Positions 42,423-54,369 of a stretch of DNA of 61,593 nt are shown here, in pieces (the stretch's first letter is position 1; every line of letters starts with the position of its first letter). The stretch lies in assembly GCA_024741835.1 (NCBI GenBank), contig JAENRP010000022.1:198692-260284 (forward strand). The letters are read 5' to 3'. The notes under the pieces were generated by a model. That model worked only from the letters and a program-made list of their open reading frames with translations, was not told where the DNA came from and did not search any database. The translations under genes were made by a program, and so were the position numbers. The stretch is from Diplocarpon mali. Taxonomy: Eukaryota > Ascomycota > Leotiomycetes > Helotiales > Drepanopezizaceae.

Positions 42423-45285
42423 TTAGGTGTAGATGCTTTCAGTAAACGAATTTACCTGCAAACCCGTCTCTGCCATCGGCGCATCCTTCAGGAAGTCGAG
42501 CGGCATCCATACGAGATGACCTTTTATTTGATCCAGCTTATGGCGGATTTCTTGGGGAGGGATCATTTTGTCGTAGATATGGCCTGCTTTTGTGCCCTTT
42601 GGAGGGAGAAACTTATCATAGTCTTCGAAATTTTTGACTGCCATCGGATCAATAAAGGTGTTTTGATCAGATAAATTAGAGTGAACACTCACCATAGTCA
42701 TCAGGATCAGCATGGAAGAGTTGACGGAAGATTTCGGTATTCTTCGAAGCGCGAGTTGTCCACATTTCCCAGAGTTCGTCGCTAAGCGGATCGGCGACAA
42801 AATCGAAAGTGTCGCCTGCTTGTGGGTCATTAGGCACGTTGGGAGGTTGGCAGTTGGGGTCATCACTTCCATCCAAGTCTTGGGGAGGAAGGAGACCGAG
42901 ATGCTCTCTCCAGAGATACCGACGCAAAGTTGCAGCGTGATTACCTGCCTCGTATGGCTGCCCATCCATCTTTGTGTTCAGAACTTTGCTATCAGTCATC
43001 ACGATAGAGAGCTCACTATCGTGAAGTCCCAGTTGGGAGCGATCATTCAAGTTAGAGCTTCCGCAGATTACGGTTCGGTCGTCGACAATAAGCACTTTTC
43101 CGTGAATGTAGAGTTCCTCTTGAATCCAGTTCTCGGCTTCTCCTTCCAGAGATCCTTCCCACTTCTCATCGACCAAATTCGGTTGGTCGAGCATGGCGTT
43201 CTTTGCCACACTGTCTGTGGGCTTAGATTTCTCGTCCCTAGCGTTAATATTGGCCCTTTCTTCGAATCTCCGCTTTGCGTCTGTTTTCTCTTGTGCCATA
43301 TCGTCGCCAGAACCACCACGATGGTGCAGTGCATTCTTGATCGCACCCTTCTGACCCATATGAGTATCGGCGCCTTCGTCTTGATCTCTCGATCCCTCAA
43401 TGCCTGGTTTCATAATCTCCTGGGCTTCGGCCCTCTGGACGTCCTGGTATTTAACACCAGACTCCTCTTCCTGCTTCTTCATGGTCGGGGTAACGTTCAA
43501 TCGGTCATAAGACCTGAGATTGAAAAAGAATATGTGATTCTTTGGATCCACACCCTGAGCCTTGACCTGCTCGAAGATTGAATGTTCTCCTCTGCATATC
43601 GACTTATATTGGTAGTCCATGATAGCTCTTGTTCCCATCGCCGCGTCCTCTCGAAGGTCGCCAGCAAAGCCTGGTACCGATGGAATCACAGCAATAACAC
43701 GGAATTTCCTACCCTCCTTTCCAGCCCTCACAACTGCATCCACGATTGCTCGACCAATGGTGTTCTTGATCGGTGCCTGTTCTCCGCCAGTAGCTGTAAT
43801 AAAGAATTGATTTTCAATGTAGACATAATGCTGGGCGTTCTTGATCAGCTCGATGTATGCGTTTTGAATGCTATGCTCCGTCAAAATACCACTAGACCAA
43901 TCCGCACTACTTCGTACGATTTGTGCATTGACGGTGCCTTGTTTGTCACCTAAGGTCTTGCCGCTCAGTGGTGTCATCGGATGATGAATGTAATCTCCGA
44001 CTGGATGTTTTGGCCGTTGAACACCGACAAGGTCTTCATCCTCACCTTCTCGGCCTTCGAGGGTTAGCCAATCGTAGCGACCGTCGCGTTTATACTTGTC
44101 ACGTTTTACGAAATTCCATCGCAAAACGAAATGCTCGGCAATATCGTAGACACAGTCTCCTACAACTCCCATTGCAACATCGTGCCAAGGCATACGTCCG
44201 TACTCAGCCTTTGACAGCTCGTTTGATTTCCAGTCATCGACACTTTGAAAGTCCATAACTCGATTGTTGTTGAAATCTTGTCCTGGCCAGATTTCATTTG
44301 CCACGCCCGAGGAGTGCACATCGGCAAGAGGATGTTGGTGGCTATCCCATCTTCCAAAACACAGGTCCAAGCCTCCTATAAACGCAGTATTGAAGTCGAT
44401 TACAATAAACTTCTCATGATGTGCCCAGTAGAATGTCATATCCGCAGCATTCTCCAGCACATTATGGTCAGGATGTCGCATGACAACAATATTGCCATGG
44501 CCCTTCGTCCCTTTCGGGCAGAGAGCTTGCAGAGCATGTTTTGTATGCGACGAGTTGCACGTTAGGGCAGCCTAGCAAGAATTAGCAGATGCAGAAGCTC
44601 CGCATTGAGATACAAACCTCAACTTCACGGTAGACAATGACAAAGATCTTGACGCCAGCTTCTGCCTTTCGCTTCAGGATTTGATCCAGTCTCCACTCTT
44701 GGTTGTAATATGCTGGCCGTCGCAAGAACAGCTCGGGTGATAACCACCAATCCTCGATGTATATGGTCTCCTTCGCATTCTCCAAGGCGATCGAGACAGC
44801 CTATAATCGCATCAGCCTTGCACCAGTCCGCGTAAATTTCATACTCACCCAGTAGTAGTCTCGACCGTCTACATACCACTTGATGTTGTTCCCCGGCCGC
44901 TCTGGCGCAAAGGACTCGTAGCGGTGGGACTCGGCAATTTTTGTTCTCTTATTATCGGTAATTTTCTCGTGTTCTTCGTCATGCCTATGGTTCGGATTGA
45001 TCTGCGAATACCATGAGCCAGACAGCGCATCAATTGACAGATGCCAAACGTACCAAGTTTGCAAACTTCCCAAGCTCGTGTCTGGACGGTGGGTCAGGCA
45101 GCTGGAAGTGGGAACAATTGAGGCTGAGGAGCTGCGTACTTCTTGTGAATAAGCCCGACCTTCAAGTCGTAGAGAGAAGAATCTCTGAATTTCTCGCGCA
45201 AATCATTGAAGGGATGCTTCAATTTGTCCTTGAGATTCTCCTTCTTACCACTAGAGCCGCCATCTTGCGGAGCGGTGGTGGTCAT
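42423..45285 (-). CDS. Phospholipase D (two HKD motifs)
   Basis: Hydrolyses phosphatidylcholine to phosphatidate and choline. Exons: first from 45285, then 45101-45054, 45001-44849, 44800-44618, 44571-42693, 42637-42423; all but the first junction fit exactly. The two catalytic motifs are AHHEKFIVIDFNTAFIGGLD and YIHGKVLIVDDRTVICGSSN, with YIEDWWLSPELFLRRP, HPLADVHSSGVANE and YVYIENQFFI between and before them. The C-terminus ends LVWMPLDFLKDAPMAETGLQ then VNSFTESIYT, as in fungal PLDs. No PX or PH domain is seen; the N-terminal part is short (KEKLKHPF-like, YDLKVGLIHKKYAAPQ). Exon 1 ends in a TGA after PLPAA unless it is spliced earlier; the only phase-0 donor is a weak GTCGGG. Whether this is non-canonical splicing or a one-base change is open. 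Confidence 0.9.
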
Positions 45286-46652
45286 GACGGGCTAAAGGAT
45301 GGGTATATCGTTGAGCAAGGCGAGCAGTAGTTCTGGCAAAAATGAGGGTCAAGGAGAAGGTGATTGCGTAGCAGAAGCAGATAATAATTGTACCGGCGGG
45401 GAAGCTCAACCTGTGATGGACAATCCCGGTGTTTGCTTGGTACGGGGACGGACGGTGCTATAGGGGATGCGGGCCAGATCCAGGTTTGGGAGATGACGAC
45501 ACCGCTGCAAGGAGAGCATTGAGATCCATTGCTTCGTCGCAGGCCACCAAAAAACAACCAAATGATAGTCCATGGGATATTTAAGCTTGTCAGCGCAGAC
45601 TAACAATCCGCTCTTGAATATCTGCTAATGTGGATTTGTTAGTTTCCGGCAAAGTACTCGGACTGTACTCTTACTCTACTTCAACACGGTACGGGAAAGT
45701 TCATGCAGGGTCTTGTCTTGATAATTGATCCTGGGTACATGCAGTACTCTATCGCCAGGAAGATCCCTTCGATCGGAGCAGCGATAAACAAACAGCGCGG
45801 TACGAGCACGAATACGGTGGTTGACAGGGTGATCACGGTCCTGGTCGATCGCAGGCCCACCTCTCTATTTTGCTCGGGACTCCTGCTCTTCATGCTGGCT
45901 CTCTGGATCATCTTCTCCTTCAGGCAGAGCACCTTGCAGGGCTCTTATAACTCGGCGAGGAAGTGCGAGATTGTTGGAGAACGAGGGGCCACGAAGCGAT
46001 TTGGACAAATACCTATACATCATGGCAAGGAACATTGGAATATACACGTCACTATCCCTACCCAGACTGGTGCTCCAAGTGCCTAGAAGCCCCCGACATA
46101 TTGCTAATAGATCCAATGCGGGTTCAGTGTTCAGTGTTCAGTGTTCAGTGCCAGTTGCTATCAAGGTCGTCGTTGAATGGCTTCGGAGGATAACAAGGAT
46201 ACGTATAATCAATTGGAAGCGAGCCACGCCCGGAAACTTCATTCAAGACTCAGGAGAAAGGGCAGAATGGTGAAGGTAGCCGCGAGCCTTGCACAGAAGA
46301 CATCAGTCGATAAACATTTCATTATGGATTCCTGAGGAACGAACCGGTTTGTCCTGCGCTGATCAAAATATTCTGCATTTTATACTGCTCGAGTCGAAAT
46401 CAGCGAATGGAATATATATCAACCCCATGATCTGAACGTTGTTGGTACCTTGGTTGGCACCTCTTCGAACAAGCGCATCGTGACAAGAAGCGTAACTCGC
46501 TTAAATACCTCGATGTGAGCTAGTCTCAGATGCCTTCGGGCCGCGTTACGCCGGCCATTTCGTCCCTGATAAGTACGCAGTTGATGCCACCTACTTCTCC
46601 CATCGAAGCTTCATCGCCTTGACGCGCAGTTCTGGGATTGATATGCGCAGAT
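45286..46652. other. Divergent upstream region of PLD and Spf1
   Basis: About 1.4 kb. Short open frames on both strands (for example 45681-46116 minus) show no firm domain. Holds the promoters of PLD and Spf1 and an exact 7-nt tandem repeat. Confidence 0.5.
46122..46149. repeat. Exact 4x tandem of GTTCAGT
   Basis: Four perfect copies of a 7-nt unit, about 500 nt upstream of Spf1. Confidence 0.95.
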
Positions 46653-49600
46653 ATGGCTTTGGTGGATAATCCATTGATTGCATCCGCGACATTGCATAAT
46701 CCTTGTTGGTATCCTTTTCTCTCAGCCAGGGCGCAAATCTAACCGGCACAGTACCTCTCTACCTTCATACATACGTCTGGCCTTTCGCCATTATCTGGCC
46801 CATTTTCCTACGATATTACCTTTCAAACGAGCTCTACGATCAGCATATCGGCGGCCAAGAATGGACTTTTGTTTGGTGTGGAACGATCATCACGGCACAA
46901 AGTCTGGTCTGGCTGTGCACACATTGGAATGTCAACCTGAAATCACTGTTCACTTCGACCTCGTCGGCTAAGGTCCAGGATGCCAAGCTCATCAAGGTCA
47001 TTCCGATCACAAACGCGGGGTCTGCAGATATTTGCGAGATTGTAAGAGATAACGTAGGCTCATCTATCTCGCGGCTGGGAGGGGATTATTGACTTCAAGC
47101 AGGCCGGTGGCAAGCCCAGCGTTTCGTTTCTCTTCCAAAAACGCCGATTTCTATACGACTCCGCCAAGGGATCATTCTCTCCTCTACAATATCCTCTCGA
47201 CGCAGAGCCAAAACCTGTCCTCGATCAGTTCCAAAAGACCCGGGGCATTTCCAGCGCCAGCGAGCTCTCCAGAATCCATCAGCACTATGGTGACAATACT
47301 TTTGATATCCCGGTCCCAACCTTCACAGAGCTCTTCAAAGAGCACGCTGTTGCGCCATTCTTCGTCTTCCAAATTTTCTGCGTCGGACTGTGGATGCTGG
47401 ATGAGTACTGGTATTACTCGCTCTTCACACTCTTCATGCTGGTAGTTTTTGAGAGCACGGTTGTGTGGCAACGTCAACGGACTTTGAATGAATTTCGCGG
47501 AATGGCTATCAAGCCCTACGATATTTGGGTATACAGGCTAGGCAAGTGGGAGGAGACACAGAGCGACAAGCTACTTCCTGGGGATCTTGTATCTGTCGGA
47601 CGTACCAAGGATGACAGCGGAGTTGCGTGTGATATGTTGTTGGTGGAAGGCAGCGCTATTGTCAACGAGGCCATGCTTTCGGGTGAAAGTACGCCATTGT
47701 TGAAAGACTCGGTCCAGCTTCGTCCATCAGATGCCACCCTCGAACCAGAAGGCCTCGACAAGAACTCGTTTCTCTATGGCGGCACCAAAGTTCTCCAAGT
47801 TACTCACGGAAATAGCGACGAAGAACGACCTAAGTTGGCATCTGGTGTTCCTACACCCCCGGACAACGGTGCTATGGCTGTTGTTGTCAAGACTGGATTT
47901 GAGACTTCTCAAGGAAGCTTGGTTCGCACCATGATCTACTCCACGGAGCGTGTTTCGGCCAACAACGCAGAAGCTCTTCTGTTTATTCTCTTCCTACTGG
48001 TTTTCGCAATTGCCGCTTCCTGGTATGTTTGGGATGAGGGTGTGAAGAAGGACAGAAAGAGGTCCAAGCTTCTTCTCGACTGTGTCTTGATAGTTACGAG
48101 CGTCGTGCCGCCCGAGCTACCCATGGAACTTAGTCTTGCTGTGAATACTAGTCTTGCCGCACTCAGTCGCTATGCGATCTATTGTACCGAACCATTCCGC
48201 ATTCCTTTCGCCGGCCGAGTTGATGTCGCCTGCTTCGACAAAACTGGAACCTTGACCGGGGAAGATCTTGTTGTGGAGGGAATCGCAGGCCTGGGACTTG
48301 GCCATTCTGGAAGTGGCACACCCCGCGAGAAAGATGGCGCCCATAGTCACATCACCCCAGTTTTGCACGCTGGGATAGAGACAACTCTTGTTCTGGCGAC
48401 TGCTCATGCTCTCGTCAAGTTGGACGAGGGTGATATCGTCGGAGATCCTATGGAGAAAGCTACATTGACATCCCTCGGCTGGACTCTCGGCAAGAATGAC
48501 ACCCTCACAAGCAAGCACATGACTGCTGCTAAGGCCGCACACCATGGGGCTGCTGATAATAGTGTTCAAATCAAGCGCCGGTTTCAATTCTCGTCCGCTC
48601 TGAAGCGCCAGAGCTCCGTTGCCACTATCACCGCCCAGCATCCAGAAACTGGAAAGAAGATCAGAACCACTTTCGTCGGTGTCAAAGGAGCCCCTGAAAC
48701 CATCATGAAGATGCTGGTCAAAGTCCCTAAGAATTACGAAGAGACGTTCAAATACTTTACGAGAAAAGGCTCACGTGTTCTCGCCCTTGCCTACAAGCAT
48801 CTATCAGTTGATCACGAACTTGGATCTGGTAAGATCAATGATTTGAAGCGAGAGAAGGTTGAAGCCGAGCTGCATTTCGCTGGCTTTCTAGTCTTACACT
48901 GCCCTCTCAAAGACGATGCCAGGAAATCCGTGCAGATGCTGAACGAGAGCAGCCACCGAGTTGTCATGATCACTGGAGATAATCCATTGACTGCTTGCCA
49001 TGTCGCTCATGAGGTTGAGATCGTTGACAGAGACGTCCTCATTCTTGACGCCCCAGAGAGGGATGAGTCGGGCGAGAAGCTCGTCTGGAGAAGTATAGAT
49101 GACTCGATTGAGATTCCCGTTGACCCATCAGAACCTCTAGACCCTAAGATTATTGCAAATAACGATCTTTGCGTGACTGGATACGCTCTTGCAAAATTCA
49201 AAGATCAAGTAGCATTGCCTTCAATCTACCGTTATACCTGGGTCTACGCTCGAGTCTCCCCCAAGCAAAAGGAAGAAATCCTGATGGGCCTGAAAGACCT
49301 CGGATACCACACTCTCATGGCTGGAGATGGTACAAATGATGTTGGCGCTCTCAAGCAAGCACATATTGGAGTTGCGTTGCTCAACGGCTCCCAGAACGAC
49401 CTTAACAGAATAGCCGAGCACTACAGAAACACCAAAATGAAGGAGCTATATGAGAAGCAAGTTGGGATGATGAAGCGCTTCAACCAGCCAACTCCGCCTG
49501 TACCTGTTGCAATTGCACATCTCTACCCGCCCGGAGTTTCAAATCCTCACTATGCGACTGCTGTCAAGCGGGAGTCCGAGAAGAAGGGGAGCGCTGTTGC

Positions 49601-50760
49601 TCTCAATGAGACCGCCGAAGCTGTTGAAACCATCACGTCCCCCGGTGCGCAGGCTCTGATCGACCAACAAGGCCAAACCGCAAACCAGAAGAAGGCCTCT
49701 AGCTTGGCAGACAAATTCACACAAAGCATGATGGAGGCAGAGATGGATGACGATGAGCCCCCAACCATTAAGCTTGGTGATGCTTCAGTCGCGGCACCTT
49801 TTACCAGCAAACTCAGCAACGTTATCGCCATTCCTAACATCATTCGCCAAGGAAGATGTACCCTCGTGGCGACGATTCAAATGTACAAAATTCTTGCGCT
49901 CAACTGTCTAATCAGTGCCTACAGTCTCAGTGTTCTCTATCTTGAAGGCATTAAATTCGGAGATGGCCAAGTAACAATAAGCGGTATGCTCATGAGTGTC
50001 TGCTTTTTGTCAATCTCCAGAGCAAAATCGGTCGAGGGTCTCTCCAAGGAGCGTCCTCAGCCAAACATCTTCAACTTCTACATCATTGGCTCGATCCTTG
50101 GTCAATTTGCCATCCACATTGTTACTCTGATTTACATTGCCCGTTACTGCGACAGACTTGCCCCGTAGGTACCTATTCCGCGAGCCTCTGAGCGCAGCTA
50201 ACTGCCAATTTAGACGTGATCCAGATGTCGATCTTGAGGGAGAGTTCCAGCCTTCGCTGTTGAACAGTGCTGTCTACCTCCTGCAGCTCATCCAGCAAAT
50301 CTCGACATTCGCTATCAATTATCAAGGCCGACCTTTCCGCGAGTCTCTATCAGGTACGTAAGATGGGTCACAATCTCTAACTACGCTGACACCTTGTTTA
50401 GAGAATCGTGGAATGTACTGGGGTATCATTGGTGTCTCCGCAATCGCATTCTCCTGCTCCACAGAGTTCATTCCCGAGATCAACGAGAAGATGCGCTTGG
50501 TCCCCTTCACTTCAGACTTCAAGACTACCATGACCGTCACCATGATCGTCGATTATCTTGGTTGCTATGTGATTGAGAAGACCCTGAAGATTTTGTTCAG
50601 CGACTACAAGCCCAAGGACATCGCTGTCAGACGGCCCGATCAATTGGCCAGAGAGCAGAAGAGGCTCGAGTCTGAAAAGTTGAAGCAGATTAAACTGGAT
50701 GAGGAGAAGGCTGCTAAAGCTGTTGCTGATCTGGAAGCTAAGTTGGGAGTGGCGAGCTAA
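46653..50760 (+). CDS. spf1: P5A-type ATPase Spf1 (ER transmembrane-helix dislocase)
   Basis: ER membrane P-type ATPase; the yeast protein extracts mistargeted tail-anchored helices and affects ER sterol, calcium and protein quality. Five exons: 46653-46704, 46752-47053, 47103-50164, 50214-50353, 50402-50760; introns 44-50 nt; 1304 residues, usual for the family. N-terminal helices (LPLYLHTYVWPFAIIWPIFL) precede the P5A-specific region GGKPSVSFLFQKRRFLYD. The A domain has AMLSGESTPLLKD; the P5-type PPELPMELSLAVN replaces the ion-site motif of other classes; the phosphorylation motif is CFDKTGTLTGEDLVVEG; ATP-binding FVGVKGAPETI; hinge MAGDGTNDVGALKQAHIG. The C-terminus is charged (REQKRLESEKLKQIKLDEEK). 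Start and all four junctions are in frame. Confidence 0.97.
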
Positions 50761-51010
50761 GAGGTATTTTACTGTGTATAGCTATGATAGACTGTAGAAT
50801 AGAATTGCAAGTCACCTGTGCGACGAATAGTAATAAGGAATCATTAAACCGCATAAATTGGGGAAGTAGCACGTATGAAATCGAAGTTCCTTCTGCGTCG
50901 AATGTGAAATTCTGGTTTCAAGGGCGAAGTGGGTCTGTCTTGGTCACGTGTTATTATCATAATGGAACCTCGACTCCAAAAAATCCCGAGGTCGTAACCA
51001 CAGCGCAACA

Positions 51011-51666
51011 ATGGTGGTTACATCAATCAGCAGATTTCTGACGCCATCAGCGCGGATGCCGATTACTCTCTCTTCAAAGAAATGCAAAGTCTCTCCTTCA
51101 ATCACCCGCCACTTCTCCGCTACTCCGACCCCGTTTGCAACCTACAACCAAGTCGTGAAGGTGCGCTGCCTTCATCTCCCTCCCAAGTCATATTTCCACC
51201 TACTGATCTCGTCTTAGGGCTGCCGCGTTGCCCAAAGAGCCCGCAAAGCCGTCTCCCCTGCCCTCCGCGACGTCCATGCGCCCGAACTGAAAGGTGTCTG
51301 TCTCAAAGTCGGTATCACCAAGCCCAAGAAACCCAACTCCGCCGAGCGCAAAACGGCGAGAGTGCGGTTGAGCACAGGCAGAGTGGTAACCTGCTACATA
51401 CCTGGGGAGGGACACAACGTGCAGCAGCATTCGGTGGTGCTGGTTCGGGGGGGCAGGAGTCAAGATTGTCCTGGTGTTAGGTATCATTTAGTTAGGGGGG
51501 CCATGGATTTGGTAGGTCATGTCCTCGGGGGGAAAGGAGTGGGGGGAGGGGAGATATTCTTGTTAGGCCGGAGAGAGCTAACTTATGTTTACAGGGAGGT
51601 GTTGGAAACAGGGCGACAAGTCGGTCGAAATATGGGACGAAGAAGCCCAAGGCTGCTACTGCGTAG
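51011..51666 (+). CDS. mrps12: Mitochondrial ribosomal protein uS12m
   Basis: Small-subunit protein of the mitochondrial ribosome decoding centre. Three exons: 51011-51160, 51218-51511, 51595-51666; 171 residues. The first about 40 residues are a basic, Ser/Thr-rich presequence ([16 protein letters not shown]). The mature part has [20 protein letters not shown], the invariant [20 protein letters not shown] loop, [20 protein letters not shown] and the C-terminal [19 protein letters not shown] then [11 protein letters not shown]. Splice phases are all zero. Tandem with Spf1, 250 nt apart. Confidence 0.96.
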
Positions 51667-52261
51667 GACGAATAGGAGGGGAAAAGACGAGGCGGATGAG
51701 AAACACGCGTTGAGCTACAGTGGATCAGGTCCAAGCAATAATGGCGTGGAGATATCTGAATAAAAGTTCATGTTGTCGTAAGAAGAAAGTAGTGACTGGG
51801 TAGGAGCTAGAGCAAGATACCGCTACTAGATATCCTATGCCCAACATTGTATTCTGCTCAGCGTTCATTTCGCTAAACGCCTGCCATTCAGATACAATAT
51901 TATGGGAATGATCCATCTCTTTAAGGCACTGGGGCATCTCTCTTTGTTCAAATAGGTTCGCGTCCGGGAAAAACGTGGGATCGAGTGAAACGGACGCTGT
52001 GTCATGACGAGCGGGAACATTCCGATTGTAGAAGCGAGGGAGGCTCGGCTAACTAAGTACCTAGATAGGGAGGTAATCTGAGCAAGCAATTAACGAGCCG
52101 GCTTTTGGCCCGAAGTTTCCAAACCATAGAACTACATCCACATGCTGATACAGAACGCGCCAAACGCCTCCATTCTTTTCAGATATCGCCATGTAGCGAG
52201 ACACGAGATCAACTCGCTTCTCCGGAAATGCATATCTTTTAAAGTCATACACCGATCCTAC
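51667..52261. other. Intergenic, convergent 3' regions
   Basis: Between uS12m (plus) and the GT15 mannosyltransferase (minus). No gene supported. Confidence 0.6.
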
Positions 52262-53650
52262 TTAGTCTTGTTGATTTTCATAACCTTCTGGCTTCTCCAT
52301 GCCATTGATCTCAAAGAAACGAGATGTGCCTATGTTCGTTAACCATGTCATTACATGAGCAATGGGAGAACTCACAAGAATAACCTTTCCAATCAAAGTT
52401 ATCTTTTGGATTGCAGTGACACTTCAGTTCTAATCTGGTCTTCTCCCCGGTCGGACAATGGGTGAAAGGTACGTGATAGTATGCAATATCATTGAAGAAA
52501 TGAATCTCCTCCTTCTTCAGCATAAGACCAGCGGCGATAGAATGGACGGGAGCATCGCCCCAACGTTCATAAAAGAATCCACCATCTTTGTCGAGAGCCT
52601 CAAAGTAGTCAATATATGCCTTGGATCGAAGCCAGTTGAGGTTGCCGATCTCGAAGTTAGACCACTGTCATCGCATTAGTCAATTATTTGCAGCTCGCAG
52701 AGTATGACATACCATATGACAATGATTGTAGGAATCACCCCCATCGTCACTGAGGTAACCCATGGAGTTGTCCTCGGAAATATGTTCTGGGTGCGCCTTC
52801 ATAAACTTTTTGGTGCTTTCCCACAGGGTAGGAATAGTCTCTACGTATTCGTAAAGACTGAGAACGAAACTGTACTTCTTCTTGTTATCGGACATGAATT
52901 TGAAGACGTCGTAGTTGATGTCACAGTAGAGCTCAATGCTTGGCTCGACTCTCCAGTACCATTCGTAATTGTTCATCAAAGGCTGGCGAAAGAAGAAGCC
53001 AGACTCGAATCTGCACATGTGACGGTAGCTGATAGAATCTCCGTAGATTATCTTTTTCTCGGCCATCTCCTCCCGAACCTTCCGGGCTCTTTCCTGGTCA
53101 ATATGCTCCGGGAATGACCAGTGCTCCCTTGGGATCTCCCCGTAATGGGTTTTACCTGAAACAAGGGATGTTGTGACTTTCTTGAAGGTTGCATCAAATG
53201 GTTTGTCGTTCAAGAAAACCCAGTCGTAGTGGAACTTCCGGTTGAATCTGTCTTCGACTTGACGGATCGATCGTGCGATTTCCCACAAGTCCGAGTTGCG
53301 TGCCAGAGACACAAAGGTCGCGTTCATTCTGGGGCCGTCTGCGGTAGGCTCCGGAAACCCTCCTGGAATGTTGGGAGTAACCCCAATGGCAGGTGTTTCA
53401 GCGGCAGCAGCTGGAGTATTTCCTGTACCCTTAGCTTTCGGCGACGCAATATCCCACCCCTTTCCGGCACTGTTCAGAAGGTCATTTGTGGTGGGTAATC
53501 GTCGGTCCGTCGAAGAAGACAAGAAGTAGATGATACTGAGCCCCTATGAGCATATCAGTACGTCATTGGGATGTTTTGGTGTAAAAGCAAATAACATACG
53601 AAGAAGGCAAAGAGAGTGTATCTCATATATCTGACTGTTCCTGATGCCAT
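52262..53650 (-). CDS. Alpha-1,2-mannosyltransferase, KRE2/MNT1 family (GT15)
   Basis: Golgi type II membrane enzyme that extends O- and N-linked mannose chains using GDP-mannose. Four exons: 53650-53600, 53543-52713, 52664-52376, 52329-52262; 412 residues, all junctions in frame. The signal anchor is made across the first splice: MRYTLFAFF then [12 protein letters not shown] stem rich in Pro/Ala/Thr (residues 30-75) precedes the catalytic domain: [70 protein letters not shown], the conserved [39 protein letters not shown] and HCHCNP-type [20 protein letters not shown]. The exact paralogue (Mnt1, Ktr1, Ktr4 and so on) is not assignable by eye. Substrate chains are begun by Pmt enzymes such as that at 15.9-18.3 kb. 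Confidence 0.96.
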
Positions 53651-54369
53651 TCTGATAGCAGGACTGGTATTCAGATGATGTGGCAAGTTGCAACCCCTGT
53701 TTCTTAACCAACACCTAGTACTTCAGGCTGTACAAGTCCAAGGACGTTAAGCAACGTGAGAACAGTTGACACCCAGAAGAGTCGAAGTGATGGCCAGGAG
53801 GATGTGCGCGAAACGTTTAAGGCGAACGCTAGCAAAAAGAAAATAAGGTTCCTTGATGCGACGGGATCAGAGAGGAAAAATTCCATGAGTTGAGGACAGC
53901 GGAGCGGAGAGGCCATCATTATGCAAGGGGAACCCCGTCTGAAGAACTAGTCATTTTCTGCTTAGCTCATAGCGCGCTCGAGACTTCCCCACCATAGGCC
54001 GCATCCAAGGCCATTCGACATCTCGCCACAACAACGTCTCCGAGTAGCTTTGGAAACCCAGAATCAGCTTTACCTCGTCCCGATAGAGGCCCTTCCGGAG
54101 CCTGAAGTCGTGTTTCTCAGCGCGCGCGCGCCCCAGGATACACTTGATTCGTCTCAAGTTAAAATTGCCAGTCAACAGCGTATCGGCCTTTCGTTCTAAC
54201 TCTGTCGACCTTGGCCTTGTAAGTTTGTTTCACCAAGTCCCTCAACCTTGAACTTTCACCAAGCTGACGCCATCACCTCTCCTCAGGTCTCACACAGCAC
54301 TGTGAACTGGTCTTGCTTCCTCGACGGGCGCTTCGCAGATGAAAACCACGCAACATCTTATCGTTTTCT
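53651..54369. promoter_or_regulatory. Divergent upstream region of GT15 gene and PAT1
   Basis: 720 nt of divergent promoter sequence. A perfect alternating GCGCGCGCGCG run lies at about 54119-54131 and CT-rich stretches occur before PAT1. No specific site recognised. Confidence 0.55.

Noticed and set aside
45681..46116. Minus-strand open frames with short hydrophobic stretches suggesting a transporter remnant
   Set aside because: No transporter motif could be aligned with confidence; too short and disconnected to call a relic.
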